From an uncultured Coriobacteriaceae bacterium (GTDB lineage Bacteria; Actinomycetota; Coriobacteriia; Coriobacteriales; Coriobacteriaceae): a stretch of DNA of 64,000 bases. Each line of letters begins with the position of its first letter. Within the stretch, counting starts at the first letter, position 1. Positions 36,377 through 43,862 of the stretch are shown here, piece after piece. The notes under the pieces were generated by a model. That model had not been told where the DNA came from. It was given only the letters and a program-made list of their open reading frames with translations, and ran no database searches. The DNA is taken from positions 1-64,000 of the forward strand of contig CALUFC010000010.1 in NCBI GenBank assembly GCA_944319885.1. The letters run 5' to 3'. A program made the position numbers and the translations under genes.

Positions 36377-36659
36377 CCCAGGGGCTCTGATCACTATTTA
36401 TCAACTTGCTCAGATCATCAGCACGCTCGTCGGCTTCTACGAGACGCTGATTCTTGTCTATGTTCTCATGTCGTGGTTTCCCATTCGCCAGGGAGGGCTC
36501 GTCTACGATATCGCGATGGTGCTTCGCTCGGTTTGCGAGCCCTGGCTGGGCATCTTCCGTAGATTTATCCCCCCGTTCGGCGGTATAGATTTCTCGCCGG
36601 TTATTGCTATTCTTGCGTTGAACGCGGCAGCTCGCTTGCTTATAGGTATACTTGTCTAA
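36354..36659 (+). CDS. YggT family membrane protein, start uncertain
   Basis: A small protein with two membrane segments (TLVGFYETLILVYVLMSWFP and VIAILALNAAARLLIGILV) flanking PWLGIFRRFIPPFGGIDFSP, the YggT signature. It sits in its usual place between sepF and divIVA; the family is linked to osmotic and division-site functions. The start is odd: no ATG precedes the first helix. Options are GTG 36354 inside sepF without a visible ribosome site, or a non-standard CTG 36387 or ATT 36396 after AGGGG (36380-36384). The coordinates use the GTG. Identity is firm; the N-terminus is not. Confidence 0.82.
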   Translation: MPTAISANPGALITIYQLAQIISTLVGFYETLILVYVLMSWFPIRQGGLVYDIAMVLRSVCEPWLGIFRRFIPPFGGIDFSPVIAILALNAAARLLIGILV

Positions 36660-36714
36660 ACGCATGGCCGGCCTGCATGGGGGCTCGGCCCAGGCGACGA
36701 AAAGGAGTTTCTAG

Positions 36715-37350
36715 ATGGCTATCACACCTGCAGACATCCAGGCCCAGACCTTCTCTGAGGCGAAGCGCGGCTATGATCCCGGCGAGGTTGACGTGTTCCT
36801 CGAGCAGCTGTCCGCTGAGGTCGATGCTATGCTGAACAAGATCGTCGACCTGAAGAACCGTCTCACCGCAACCGAGCAGCAGCTCGCTGAGGCCCAGGCA
36901 AAGCTTGCCGCCGGCCCCGCTGCCGCTCCTGCTGCTCCCGCGCAGCCGAGCTTCAATGCGTCCGAGCGCCAGATCTCTGCGGCGCTTATCGCTGCCCAGC
37001 AGACCGCCGAGGCCATCGTGAACGAGGCGCAGCAGAACGCCGAGCGCATCAGCAACGAGGCGGATGCCAAGGCCCGTGACGTCATTCGCCAGGCGCTTCA
37101 GGAGAAGCAGGAGGAGCTCAAGGAGATCGATCGTCTCAAGGCATCTCGCGAGGAATTCAAAGACGAGTACCTCAAGCTTCTGCAGCACTTCATGGATGAC
37201 GCTCAGAATTCCTTCCCGTCCGATCTGCTGTCCTCTACGCCTGTCGGATCTGCTGCCGCACAGCCCGCTCCCGCTCCGGCTCCCGAGCCCGCTCCGGTTG
37301 CTGATCCGTTCGCGCCGCTCGACAACTTTGGCATGGACGATCTCGACTAA
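36715..37350 (+). CDS. divIVA: DivIVA domain protein
   Basis: DivIVA proteins recognise curved membrane at poles and septa. The 211-residue protein begins with ITPADIQAQTFSEAKRGYDP and EVDVFLEQLSAEVDAML, the conserved lipid-binding N-domain and first coiled coil. An Ala/Pro linker, a longer coiled coil (ALIAAQQTAEAIVNEAQQNA onward) and an Ala/Pro-rich tail ending FGMDDLD follow. AAAGGAG lies before ATG 36715. It ends the yggS-sepF-yggT-divIVA run. Confidence 0.94.
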   Translation: MAITPADIQAQTFSEAKRGYDPGEVDVFLEQLSAEVDAMLNKIVDLKNRLTATEQQLAEAQAKLAAGPAAAPAAPAQPSFNASERQISAALIAAQQTAEAIVNEAQQNAERISNEADAKARDVIRQALQEKQEELKEIDRLKASREEFKDEYLKLLQHFMDDAQNSFPSDLLSSTPVGSAAAQPAPAPAPEPAPVADPFAPLDNFGMDDLD

Positions 37351-37413
37351 GCATTTTGCTACAACGCTCAGTTGAGGGCGTCGCCGTTGATCGTCATTGA
37401 TACCAGCCACAGT

Positions 37414-37450
37414 GAAAGGACCTCGTCTCGTACGGGGTCCTTTTCTATCT
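37414..37450 (+). terminator. terminator after divIVA
   Basis: AAAGGACC (37415-37422) pairs with GGTCCTTT (37436-37443), with CGT/ACG also able to pair inside, and a T-rich stretch (TTTTCTATCTTT) follows. Confidence 0.75.
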
Positions 37451-37494
37451 TTGGGTATACTGCAGCTACATTATGACGTTGGAAGGAGCGTGCC

Positions 37495-38607
37495 GTGGGC
37501 AGATCTGGAGGCGGAAGATCGGGCGGTGGTCGCAGCGGTGGCTTCTCCGGTGGTGGTAGATCGTTCGGCGGCTTCTCCGGTGGTGGTAGATCGTTCGGCG
37601 GTTTCTCCGGCGGCGGTGGCCGCGGCAGGAGTTTCGGAGGCGGCTTCGGCGGCTTCGGACGCAGGGGGCCGGCGCCACGGCCGCCCATGGGAGGCGGTTC
37701 GGGTAGCAGCTTCTGGCCATTTCTGACGGGCATGAGCTTGGGCCGTATGTTCTCGCGCTCTGTGTCGGCACCAGCGGAGGTTTCGGATGCACCGTCCACG
37801 GGGCGTCGAGGCCAGGCGGGCTGCTCGCTTGGCGGATGTCTGGGGCTTGCGGCCGCGTGTATCATCGTGGTGCTGCTGTTCTCGTTGCTCGGAAGCGTTT
37901 CCTCTTGCGACTCGTCCTTTTCTAACGGGATCGCCGCATCCACGGTTGAGCGCGAAGCGCTTCCTGCGGGCACTGCCCAGACGACGCCTCGTCATGTTAC
38001 CGACGAGGATGGCGGGTGGATTTCCGATAGCAATGTCTTTGAATCCGGCATGGACACATTTGCCGATCTCACCGGTGTCGAACCCTACGTCTACATCCTT
38101 CCAAACGGTTCGGTGACCTCGACTGCAGAACTTGGTTCGATTGCGCGGGCGACGTATGACGAGCTGTTCGATGACGAGGCGCATTTCCTGCTCGTCTTTT
38201 GCGATGATGGCGCGGGGTCGTTCAATTGCGGCTACGCGGTGGGAAGCCAGGCAAAGACCATCATGGACGACGAGGCGATCGGCATTTTGGCGGACTACCT
38301 CGATCGTTATTATCAGGATATGTCACTGAGCGAAGAAGAGATCTTCTCCAAGGCGTTTGCAGATACCGCCGAGCGCATCATGACGAAGACCGTCTCACCG
38401 CTTGCCTATATCGTGCCGGGCGTGGTGGTAGTGGTTGTTGCTGTGCTCGCATATGCGGGTGTGAAGCGCTATCGCGCATCGAAAGAGCGCGAGGCGAAGC
38501 GGGTGCAGGAGATCTTGGACACACCACTCGAGACCTTCGGCGATGCGGATATAGACGAGCGTGCAAAGAAGTATCAACGATCGTCTGAAGACGACGAGAG
38601 TTCGTGA
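37495..38607 (+). CDS. Gly/Phe/Arg-repeat two-helix membrane protein, TPM-like domain
   Basis: A 370-residue protein I do not recognise as a named gene. Residues 1-60 are low complexity, made of Gly, Arg, Ser and Phe, with the unit GFSGGGRSFG repeated. A membrane segment, LAAACIIVVLLFSLLGSV, follows near residue 120. An extracytoplasmic domain of about 170 residues (EPYVYILPNGSVTSTAELGS, HFLLVFCDDGAGSFNCGYAV) resembles TPM/YgcG domains. A second helix, YIVPGVVVVVVAVLAYAGV, then leads to a charged tail. GGAAGGA precedes GTG 37495. The Gly-rich end and tail should both face the cytoplasm. It is followed by a PspA-like gene. Confidence 0.7.
   Translation: MGRSGGGRSGGGRSGGFSGGGRSFGGFSGGGRSFGGFSGGGGRGRSFGGGFGGFGRRGPAPRPPMGGGSGSSFWPFLTGMSLGRMFSRSVSAPAEVSDAPSTGRRGQAGCSLGGCLGLAAACIIVVLLFSLLGSVSSCDSSFSNGIAASTVEREALPAGTAQTTPRHVTDEDGGWISDSNVFESGMDTFADLTGVEPYVYILPNGSVTSTAELGSIARATYDELFDDEAHFLLVFCDDGAGSFNCGYAVGSQAKTIMDDEAIGILADYLDRYYQDMSLSEEEIFSKAFADTAERIMTKTVSPLAYIVPGVVVVVVAVLAYAGVKRYRASKEREAKRVQEILDTPLETFGDADIDERAKKYQRSSEDDESS
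37541..37620 (+). repeat. 30-bp tandem repeat in coding sequence
   Basis: Two identical 30-base units (37541-37570 and 37571-37600) are followed by a partial third to 37620. Each encodes ten residues of the GFSGGGRSFG type. Such near-identical units can expand or contract by slippage. Confidence 0.85.
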
Positions 38608-38690
38608 TGCGCGCTGCAGGATAGGGTAGAACAAGTGCGACTGCGCATAGGGTGCGGTAGCAGGTTATGAGACAGCAAGGGAGCTTGATC

Positions 38691-39374
38691 ATGGGAATGC
38701 TCGACAGGTTTGCCGACATCGTTAAGGCCAATGTCAACGATTTGCTCGATCGCGCCGAGGATCCGGCGAAGATGGTCGATCAGTATCTACGCGATCTATC
38801 CGAATCGCTCGCCGAGATAAAACAAGAGACTGCCGGCGTTATGGCCGAGGAGACGCGTACCAAGCGCCTCGTGGAGGAGAATGCCGCCGAGATCGCCAAG
38901 TACGACGATCTTGCGCGCCAGGCGCTGAAGGCGGGCAACGAGGATGATGCGCGCGCCTTCCTTGCCAAGAAGCAGCAACTCGTCGCGAAAGGCGAAAGCT
39001 TGGCGCAGGCTCATGCTGCCGCCCACGAGAATGCATCCAAGATGCGCGAGATGCACGATAAGCTCGTCAACGATATCGAGACGCTCAAGGGCCGTCGTGA
39101 GGCGGTGAAAGCAAAGGTAGCTGTCGCGAAGACGCAGGATAAGGTGAACGATATCACCTCGGCAGGCGATCGCGCTGAAGGTGCCATGAGCGCGTTCGAC
39201 CGCATGGAGGCAAAGGCCGACGAGATGCTTGATCGCTCGAATGCTATGAGCGAGCTCAATGCTCGCGCGGTCGATACGACGGCCGAGCTCGAGAAGAAGT
39301 ACACCGAGGCAGGCTCCACCGCCGCCGTCGACGATGAGCTTGCGAAACTGAAGGCCGAGATGGGTATCTCATAA
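38691..39374 (+). CDS. PspA/IM30 (Vipp1-like) family protein
   Basis: A 227-residue, almost wholly coiled-coil protein of the PspA/IM30 (ESCRT-III-like) family that polymerises on membranes under envelope stress. It opens with MGMLDRFADIVKANVNDLLD, the amphipathic helix plus family signature, and has EDPAKMVDQYLRDLSESLAE and RAEGAMSAFDRMEAKADEML. AAGGGAG fits ATG 38691. It follows the Gly/Phe/Arg-repeat membrane protein by 83 bases, so the two may act together. No pspF-type regulator or PspC protein is nearby. Confidence 0.9.
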   Translation: MGMLDRFADIVKANVNDLLDRAEDPAKMVDQYLRDLSESLAEIKQETAGVMAEETRTKRLVEENAAEIAKYDDLARQALKAGNEDDARAFLAKKQQLVAKGESLAQAHAAAHENASKMREMHDKLVNDIETLKGRREAVKAKVAVAKTQDKVNDITSAGDRAEGAMSAFDRMEAKADEMLDRSNAMSELNARAVDTTAELEKKYTEAGSTAAVDDELAKLKAEMGIS

Positions 39375-39408
39375 TAATCGGTAATCGGCTCGATACATCG
39401 TGCGTCGA

Positions 39409-39445
39409 CGGGGCAGAAGCAGATGCTTCTGCCCCGTTCTCGATT
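39409..39445 (+). terminator. terminator after PspA gene
   Basis: A perfect 12-bp stem, CGGGGCAGAAGC (39409-39420) with GCTTCTGCCCCG (39425-39436) and a 4-base loop, is followed by TTCTCG and then a T-rich run at 39450-39460. Confidence 0.75.
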
Positions 39446-39465
39446 GAAGTTTTTCTTCTCTTCGT

Positions 39466-39673
39466 CATTATTTTGGCCAGTTAGTTCAGATTCCGGAGCG
39501 CATAAGGCGTGAATGGCATCTCGCTCGTCGAAAAAACGATATGACAACTCGAATAATATGCATATATACCTAAGTAATATGTCCTCATGCAATCACTTAT
39601 CCGATCATGATCGGCAACCGAGTGAATTCGGAGGGCAAAACGCTCCGGAATCTGAACTAACTGGCAATAATGA
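39466..39673. mobile_element. MITE-like element with 25-bp terminal inverted repeats
   Basis: A perfect 25-bp inverted repeat lies at 39476-39500 and 39641-39665, starting GCCAGTTAGTTCAGATT and enclosing 140 bases. Outside a 3-base gap on the left the match goes on: TCATTATT (39465-39472) and AATAATGA (39666-39673). The interior is strikingly AT-rich (18 G+C of 60 bases at 39541-39600) in a GC-rich chromosome and includes the palindrome CCGATCATGATCGG (39601-39614). No transposase or convincing ORF is inside, and no clear target-site duplication flanks it. Size and structure fit a miniature inverted-repeat element; a structured RNA is the alternative. Confidence 0.55.
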
Positions 39674-39721
39674 TGGCATTGCCCGAAAAAATGCATGCGG
39701 CTGCTGCCAAACCATATAAAA
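39674..39721. other. short spacer after MITE-like element
   Basis: AT-rich sequence with no gene. It ends in ATATAAAA, which on the minus strand is the T-run of the nitroreductase terminator. Confidence 0.4.
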
Positions 39722-39770
39722 GCGACGATGCGACGGACGCGTATCGCGCATACGTCAGTCGCATCGTCGC
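39716..39770 (-). terminator. terminator of the nitroreductase gene
   Basis: A 13-bp perfect stem, GCGACGATGCGAC (39722-39734) with GTCGCATCGTCGC (39758-39770), has further pairing inside. On the minus strand it is followed by TTTTATAT, 41 bases after the stop. Confidence 0.85.
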
Positions 39771-39811
39771 ATAGAGGTGGTACGCGTGTCGGGATAGCCC
39801 CGGCTTGTCGG

Positions 39812-40345
39812 TTAGCTCAGGCTGAGGAATTGCTCGCGTTTGATACAGCGCGCTTCTCGTGTTTCGGAATCGGCGATCGTGTCGGCAGGGTAACCTACGG
39901 TGAGCATCGACACAGGGAGAATGCCCTCTGGCATATTGAATTCCTTTCGCGCGATCTCGGGGTCGAACATGCAGACCCAGCAGGTGCCAAGGCCGAGCTC
40001 CGTCGCCTGCATCATCATGTGATCGACGACGATCGAGGTATCGATAAGCGAGGAGTTCATCTCGTCGTCCCGACGAACCCACGCATCGCCGGTGATGGCG
40101 CAGGCGATGAGTACAACGGGTGCCCCGAAAACGCTGCCTTTGCGTTCGAAACGATAGGCAGCTTTGGCCGCCTTTGCGCGCAGCTCGGGCGTATCGCAGA
40201 CGATGACGCGCGTGGGATGGTTGTTATGAGCGGAGGGCGCGATACGGCCCGCTTCGAGGATGAGATCGAGGCGATCTTGCTCGATCGGTTGATCTTCATA
40301 TGCGCGGCAGGAATAGCGTTTCCGGGCAAGGTCGATGAATGACAT
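39812..40345 (-). CDS. nitroreductase family protein
   Basis: A 177-residue FMN-dependent oxidoreductase of the short nitroreductase type. The N-terminus FIDLARKRYSCRAYEDQPIE is characteristic; AGRIAPSAHNNHPTRVIVCD contacts FMN, and LGLGTCWVCMFDPEIARKEF and VGYPAD close the fold. Family members reduce nitroaromatics, quinones or flavins; the natural substrate is unknown. ATG 40345 has GGGAG five bases upstream, and earlier in-frame ATGs lack family similarity. It is monocistronic, between rnpB and its own terminator. Confidence 0.9.
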   Translation of the reverse strand: MSFIDLARKRYSCRAYEDQPIEQDRLDLILEAGRIAPSAHNNHPTRVIVCDTPELRAKAAKAAYRFERKGSVFGAPVVLIACAITGDAWVRRDDEMNSSLIDTSIVVDHMMMQATELGLGTCWVCMFDPEIARKEFNMPEGILPVSMLTVGYPADTIADSETREARCIKREQFLSLS

Positions 40346-40431
40346 GGCAGCTCCCATCACGAAGTCGGCATTGCTGAGAACATTGTACCCGTCGCGATGG
40401 TGAGCGCGCGTTGCCGGTGAGGAGCAAAAAC

Positions 40432-40800
<369 letters not shown>

Positions 40801-40806
40801 CAGGCC

Positions 40807-40835
40807 ATTGTAGCACGAGCGCGCTTCGCTGTCCG
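40807..40835 (-). promoter_or_regulatory. rnpB promoter
   Basis: On the minus strand a TACAAT (40807-40812) lies about seven bases before the predicted RNA start, with CGGACA 17 bases upstream as a partial -35. Confidence 0.55.
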
Positions 40836-41126
40836 CGTTGCGGTCAAGGTGGAGCGCTGTCTGGGCTGCGGTGCGGCGCATATGGGGTTTCAGCAGCTAG
40901 AATGTCGTTAGATGCAAGTAAGCCGAATGTAAGGAGTTGGTAAGCTAGCATATAGCCTGATAGTAAAAGCGCAGATATATCGCTAGCAACGAAATCATAA
41001 TACCCGGAAAGCGTCATAAATATGTCAACTGAGCATAAGCGCGAGGTCAAGAACGGATAGAATGTTGACGTATTGTACGCGCGTACGCACGCGAAAGCAT
41101 GCGTATCGCAAGGGAAGCGAGAGATC
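40836..41126. other. AT-rich region before the Pit transporter gene
   Basis: This is clearly lower in G+C than its neighbours (24 of 60 at 40921-40980; 25 of 60 at 40981-41040). GCTAGC occurs twice (near 40943 and 40982), each beside TATA-rich sequence, and TTGACG lies near 41063. Several promoter-like hexamers are present but none is clearly best. It is the likely control region of the Pit-DUF47 operon. Confidence 0.35.
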
Positions 41127-42179
41127 TTGGACGTTTCGTTAGCGACTTTCGTGGCCCAGGTGGCGAGCAATCCTATCTTGGCCGTTACGGTACTGCTTAC
41201 GCTCGGGGTTATCTTCGTAAACGGTTGGACCGATGCTCCCAATGCCATTGCGACGTGCATCTCGACACGATGCTTGAACGTTCGCCCGGCAATCATCATG
41301 AGCGCCATCTTCAATTTCCTCGGGGTGCTCATCATGACGCATCTCAACGCATCGGTTGCATCCACCATCTCCAACATGGTCGATTTCGGCACGAACACGC
41401 ATGAGGCGCTCGTTGCGCTCTGCGCGGCGCTGTTCTCGATCGTGGTCTACAGCGTGGGCGCTTCGGTGTTTGGAATCCCTACCAGCGAGAGCCATAGCCT
41501 CATCGCCGGTCTCACCGGCGCTGCGTTGGCCATCCAGGGCGGCTTGGATGGCGTGAACGGTGCCGAGTGGGTCAAGGTGCTCTATGGCCTGGTGCTGAGT
41601 TTGGCGATCGGTTTTGCGCTCGGCTGGGGGCTTTGCAAGCTCATCACGATACTATGTGCCGGCATCGATCGAAGACATGCGAACGGGTTTTTCACCGGCG
41701 CTCAGATCTTTGGTGCCGCCTTCATGAGCTTCATGCACGGCGCGCAGGATGGCCAGAAGTTCATTGGCGTGCTGCTGCTGGGTGTCGCTTTCTGCAACGG
41801 ACAGCCCGATCTTACGAACGCCGTCATTCCGATCTGGCTCATGCTGCTGTGCTCGACGGTTATGGGCGTCGGTACCTCGGTGGGCGGCGAGAAGATCATT
41901 AAGTCCGTAGGCATGGATATGGTCAAGCTCGAGAAGTATCAGGGATTCTCCGCAGATCTCGCCGGTGCAATCTGCATCCTGCTTTCCACCTTGTTTGGTA
42001 TCCCCGTTTCCACCACCCACACCAAGACCAGCGCCATCATGGGCGTTGGCGCGGTGAAGCGTCTCTCGGCAATCAACTTCAGCGTGGTGCGCGACATGAT
42101 GCTCACCTGGATCTTCACGTTCCCCGGATGCGGGCTCATCAGTTTCGTCATGGCGAAGCTCTTCATGTTCGTGTTCTAG
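41127..42179 (+). CDS. pit: Pit-family inorganic phosphate transporter
   Basis: A low-affinity, cation-coupled phosphate transporter in the cytoplasmic membrane. The 350-residue protein has about ten helices and the duplicated family signature: GWTDAPNAIATCISTRCL with GIPTSESHSLIAGLTGAALA in the first half, and FMSFMHGAQDGQKFIGVLLL with GIPVSTTHTKTSAIMGVGAV in the second. I chose TTG 41127, where the hydrophobic family start begins; ORF extension to 41073 adds a Lys/Arg-rich stretch unlike the family. It is followed by a DUF47 gene, its usual partner. Confidence 0.92.
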   Translation: MDVSLATFVAQVASNPILAVTVLLTLGVIFVNGWTDAPNAIATCISTRCLNVRPAIIMSAIFNFLGVLIMTHLNASVASTISNMVDFGTNTHEALVALCAALFSIVVYSVGASVFGIPTSESHSLIAGLTGAALAIQGGLDGVNGAEWVKVLYGLVLSLAIGFALGWGLCKLITILCAGIDRRHANGFFTGAQIFGAAFMSFMHGAQDGQKFIGVLLLGVAFCNGQPDLTNAVIPIWLMLLCSTVMGVGTSVGGEKIIKSVGMDMVKLEKYQGFSADLAGAICILLSTLFGIPVSTTHTKTSAIMGVGAVKRLSAINFSVVRDMMLTWIFTFPGCGLISFVMAKLFMFVF

Positions 42180-42251
42180 GGAAACGTTCGCAGCGAATTG
42201 GCCAACGGGCCGTAACAAGATGCAGTGCCATCGACAGTTTGGAGATTGAAC

Positions 42252-42875
42252 ATGGCCAGGAAAAAGGATTCCTACTATTACGACACCTTCTGCGAGTGCG
42301 CTGATCTCTCGTATCAGGCGGCGCAGGTGCTTGCGGAGGTGATGCGCTCATTCGATCCGTCGCGCATCGGCGAGGCCATTGAGGCCATGCATGCAATTGA
42401 ACAGGCGGCGGACGAGAAGAAGCACGAGATGCATGACGCGCTCGTGACCGCCTTCGTGACGCCGATTGAGCGCGAGGACATCGCTGCGATGAGCGAGCAC
42501 CTCGACACCGTGACCGACCGCATCGAAGGCGTGCTGCATCGGATCTATTTCGATAACATCACCTCCATCCGCCCCGATGCGCTCGAGCTCGTCGACATGA
42601 TTGAGCGTTCGTGCAAGGAGATGCGCGCGCTGCTAGAGGAGCTTCCGCAGTTCAAGCGCTCCAAGACCCTGCGTCAGCATGTGATCGAGATCAACTCGAT
42701 CGAAGAGGAGGCTGATCACCTCTACATCAAGGCGATGCGCAACCTGCACACCACCTGCGATGATTTCCGCGAGGTGTTCGCATGGCACGAGGTCTACACG
42801 TTCCTCGAGTACTGCGTTGATTCCGTGGAGCACGTCGCCGATACCGTCGACAGCATCGTCATGAAGAACAGCTAA
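42252..42875 (+). CDS. DUF47 (PhoU-like) Pit accessory protein
   Basis: A 207-residue helical protein related to PhoU, encoded 72 bases after a Pit transporter gene, where DUF47 proteins are thought to regulate or assist phosphate uptake. It begins MARKKDSYYYDTFCECADLS and has EKKHEMHDALVTAFVTPIER and DIAAMSEHLDTVTDRIEGVL, the hallmark stretch with the conserved FVTPI-ER-D motif. The C-terminal SVEHVADTVDSIVM is also typical. A strong hairpin follows. Confidence 0.92.
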   Translation: MARKKDSYYYDTFCECADLSYQAAQVLAEVMRSFDPSRIGEAIEAMHAIEQAADEKKHEMHDALVTAFVTPIEREDIAAMSEHLDTVTDRIEGVLHRIYFDNITSIRPDALELVDMIERSCKEMRALLEELPQFKRSKTLRQHVIEINSIEEEADHLYIKAMRNLHTTCDDFREVFAWHEVYTFLEYCVDSVEHVADTVDSIVMKNS

Positions 42876-42898
42876 TCGGTCTGTTACACATCAGCGTG

Positions 42899-42940
42899 GC
42901 GCCCCAGCTTGCATTCCGATGCGGCTGGGGCGCTTTCGTT
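42899..42940 (+). terminator. terminator after DUF47 gene
   Basis: A 10-bp perfect stem, GCGCCCCAGC (42899-42908) with GCTGGGGCGC (42924-42933), is followed by TTTCGTTC. Confidence 0.75.
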
Positions 42941-43011
42941 CGATGATCGGCGCACTACGTTTTCGCTACTATAGTTGCTAGGGTTTACGACACGCAAAGG
43001 TGGATGGATTC

Positions 43012-43647
43012 GTGGAGAGATACATCACGATGCGCGCCGGGGCAGAGGCGACCGGTGAGTTTGTCGATCGCAAAAGCAGGTTTATCGCCCAGCTCGTGCA
43101 CGTGGAAACGCCGGAGGAGGCGACCGCGCACCAAGACGCCGTGCGCGCGCGGCATTATGATGCGCGCCACAACGTCCCGGCATGGATCCTCGCCGGCGGT
43201 AGCGAGCGCGCCAGCGACGATGGCGAGCCGCAGCGCACGAGCGGTATGCCGACGCTCGAGGTGCTGCGCGGCGCGGGGCTCAAAGACGTGTGCTGCGTGA
43301 CGACACGCTACTTCGGCGGGACGCTCCTGGGTCCAGGCGGGCTCGTGCGGGCGTATACCGCTGCGGCGCAGGCAGCCGTAGAGGCCGCGCGCGCCGCGGG
43401 TGATTTGGTCGAGATGACGCTGATCACTCCCATCGATATTTCTGTTGCGTATCCGTTGTTCGAGCAGGTGCACCGCGAGGTCGAGCAGCGCGGCGGCAAG
43501 ATCGCCTCGATAGATTTTACCGAGACCGTGATGATCCATGCCGTCTTCAAGACAGGGGAGGAGCAGCCGTTTCTGAGCTGGCTTCGCGAGATGATGGCAG
43601 GACGTGATTGCGCGACGGTGGGCCGGCCGAATTTTGGCGAATTCTAG
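43012..43647 (+). CDS. YigZ/IMPACT family protein (UPF0029)
   Basis: A 211-residue YigZ-type protein with an N-terminal ribosomal S5-fold domain and a C-terminal EF-G domain V-like domain; its role is not firmly known, though eukaryotic IMPACT affects translation control. Seen are FVDRKSRFIAQLVHVETPEE, SDDGEPQRTSGMPTLEVLRG and the signature VTTRYFGGTLLGPGGLVRAY. The start is probably GTG 43012 (VERYITMRAG); GTG 43000 overlaps the likely ribosome site AAAGG, and ATG 43030 is a shorter option. Confidence 0.88.
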   Translation: MERYITMRAGAEATGEFVDRKSRFIAQLVHVETPEEATAHQDAVRARHYDARHNVPAWILAGGSERASDDGEPQRTSGMPTLEVLRGAGLKDVCCVTTRYFGGTLLGPGGLVRAYTAAAQAAVEAARAAGDLVEMTLITPIDISVAYPLFEQVHREVEQRGGKIASIDFTETVMIHAVFKTGEEQPFLSWLREMMAGRDCATVGRPNFGEF

Positions 43648-43750
43648 ACTGCTTCGACGTGAGCCTTCGTGTACGCAAGGCCAATGTCGGCATCTCAGCG
43701 CACGGGTTGCGACAGCGGCGTTAAATATATCGGCGAGATTCGCATCGAGC

Positions 43751-43862
43751 TTACGGGCGATGAGGCGTTGCAGTATCCTTGAACGCGCATGTTGAAAGGA
43801 CGCGTCGCACGGCTGCGCGTCTCACCTCCGATTATTCGACTCGATGACCAAGGAGACCAGAT
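43751..43862 (+). promoter_or_regulatory. promoter and leader of the sulfhydrylase gene
   Basis: TTACGG (43751-43756) and TATCCT (43774-43779) with a 17-base spacer form a plausible promoter. The leader contains a hairpin, GACGCG/CGCGTC (around 43799-43821). It lacks the conserved core of a SAM-I (S-box) riboswitch. Confidence 0.45.

Noticed and set aside
37541-37620. CRISPR array
   Set aside because: The 30-bp units are contiguous, in frame and without spacers; they encode protein repeats.
39481-39719. Small ORFs on both strands inside and beside the MITE-like element
   Set aside because: They run through the inverted repeats, lack ribosome sites and resemble no protein I know.
43648-43862. 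Possible SAM riboswitch before the sulfhydrylase gene
   Set aside because: A hairpin exists, but the conserved SAM-I core and terminator are absent.
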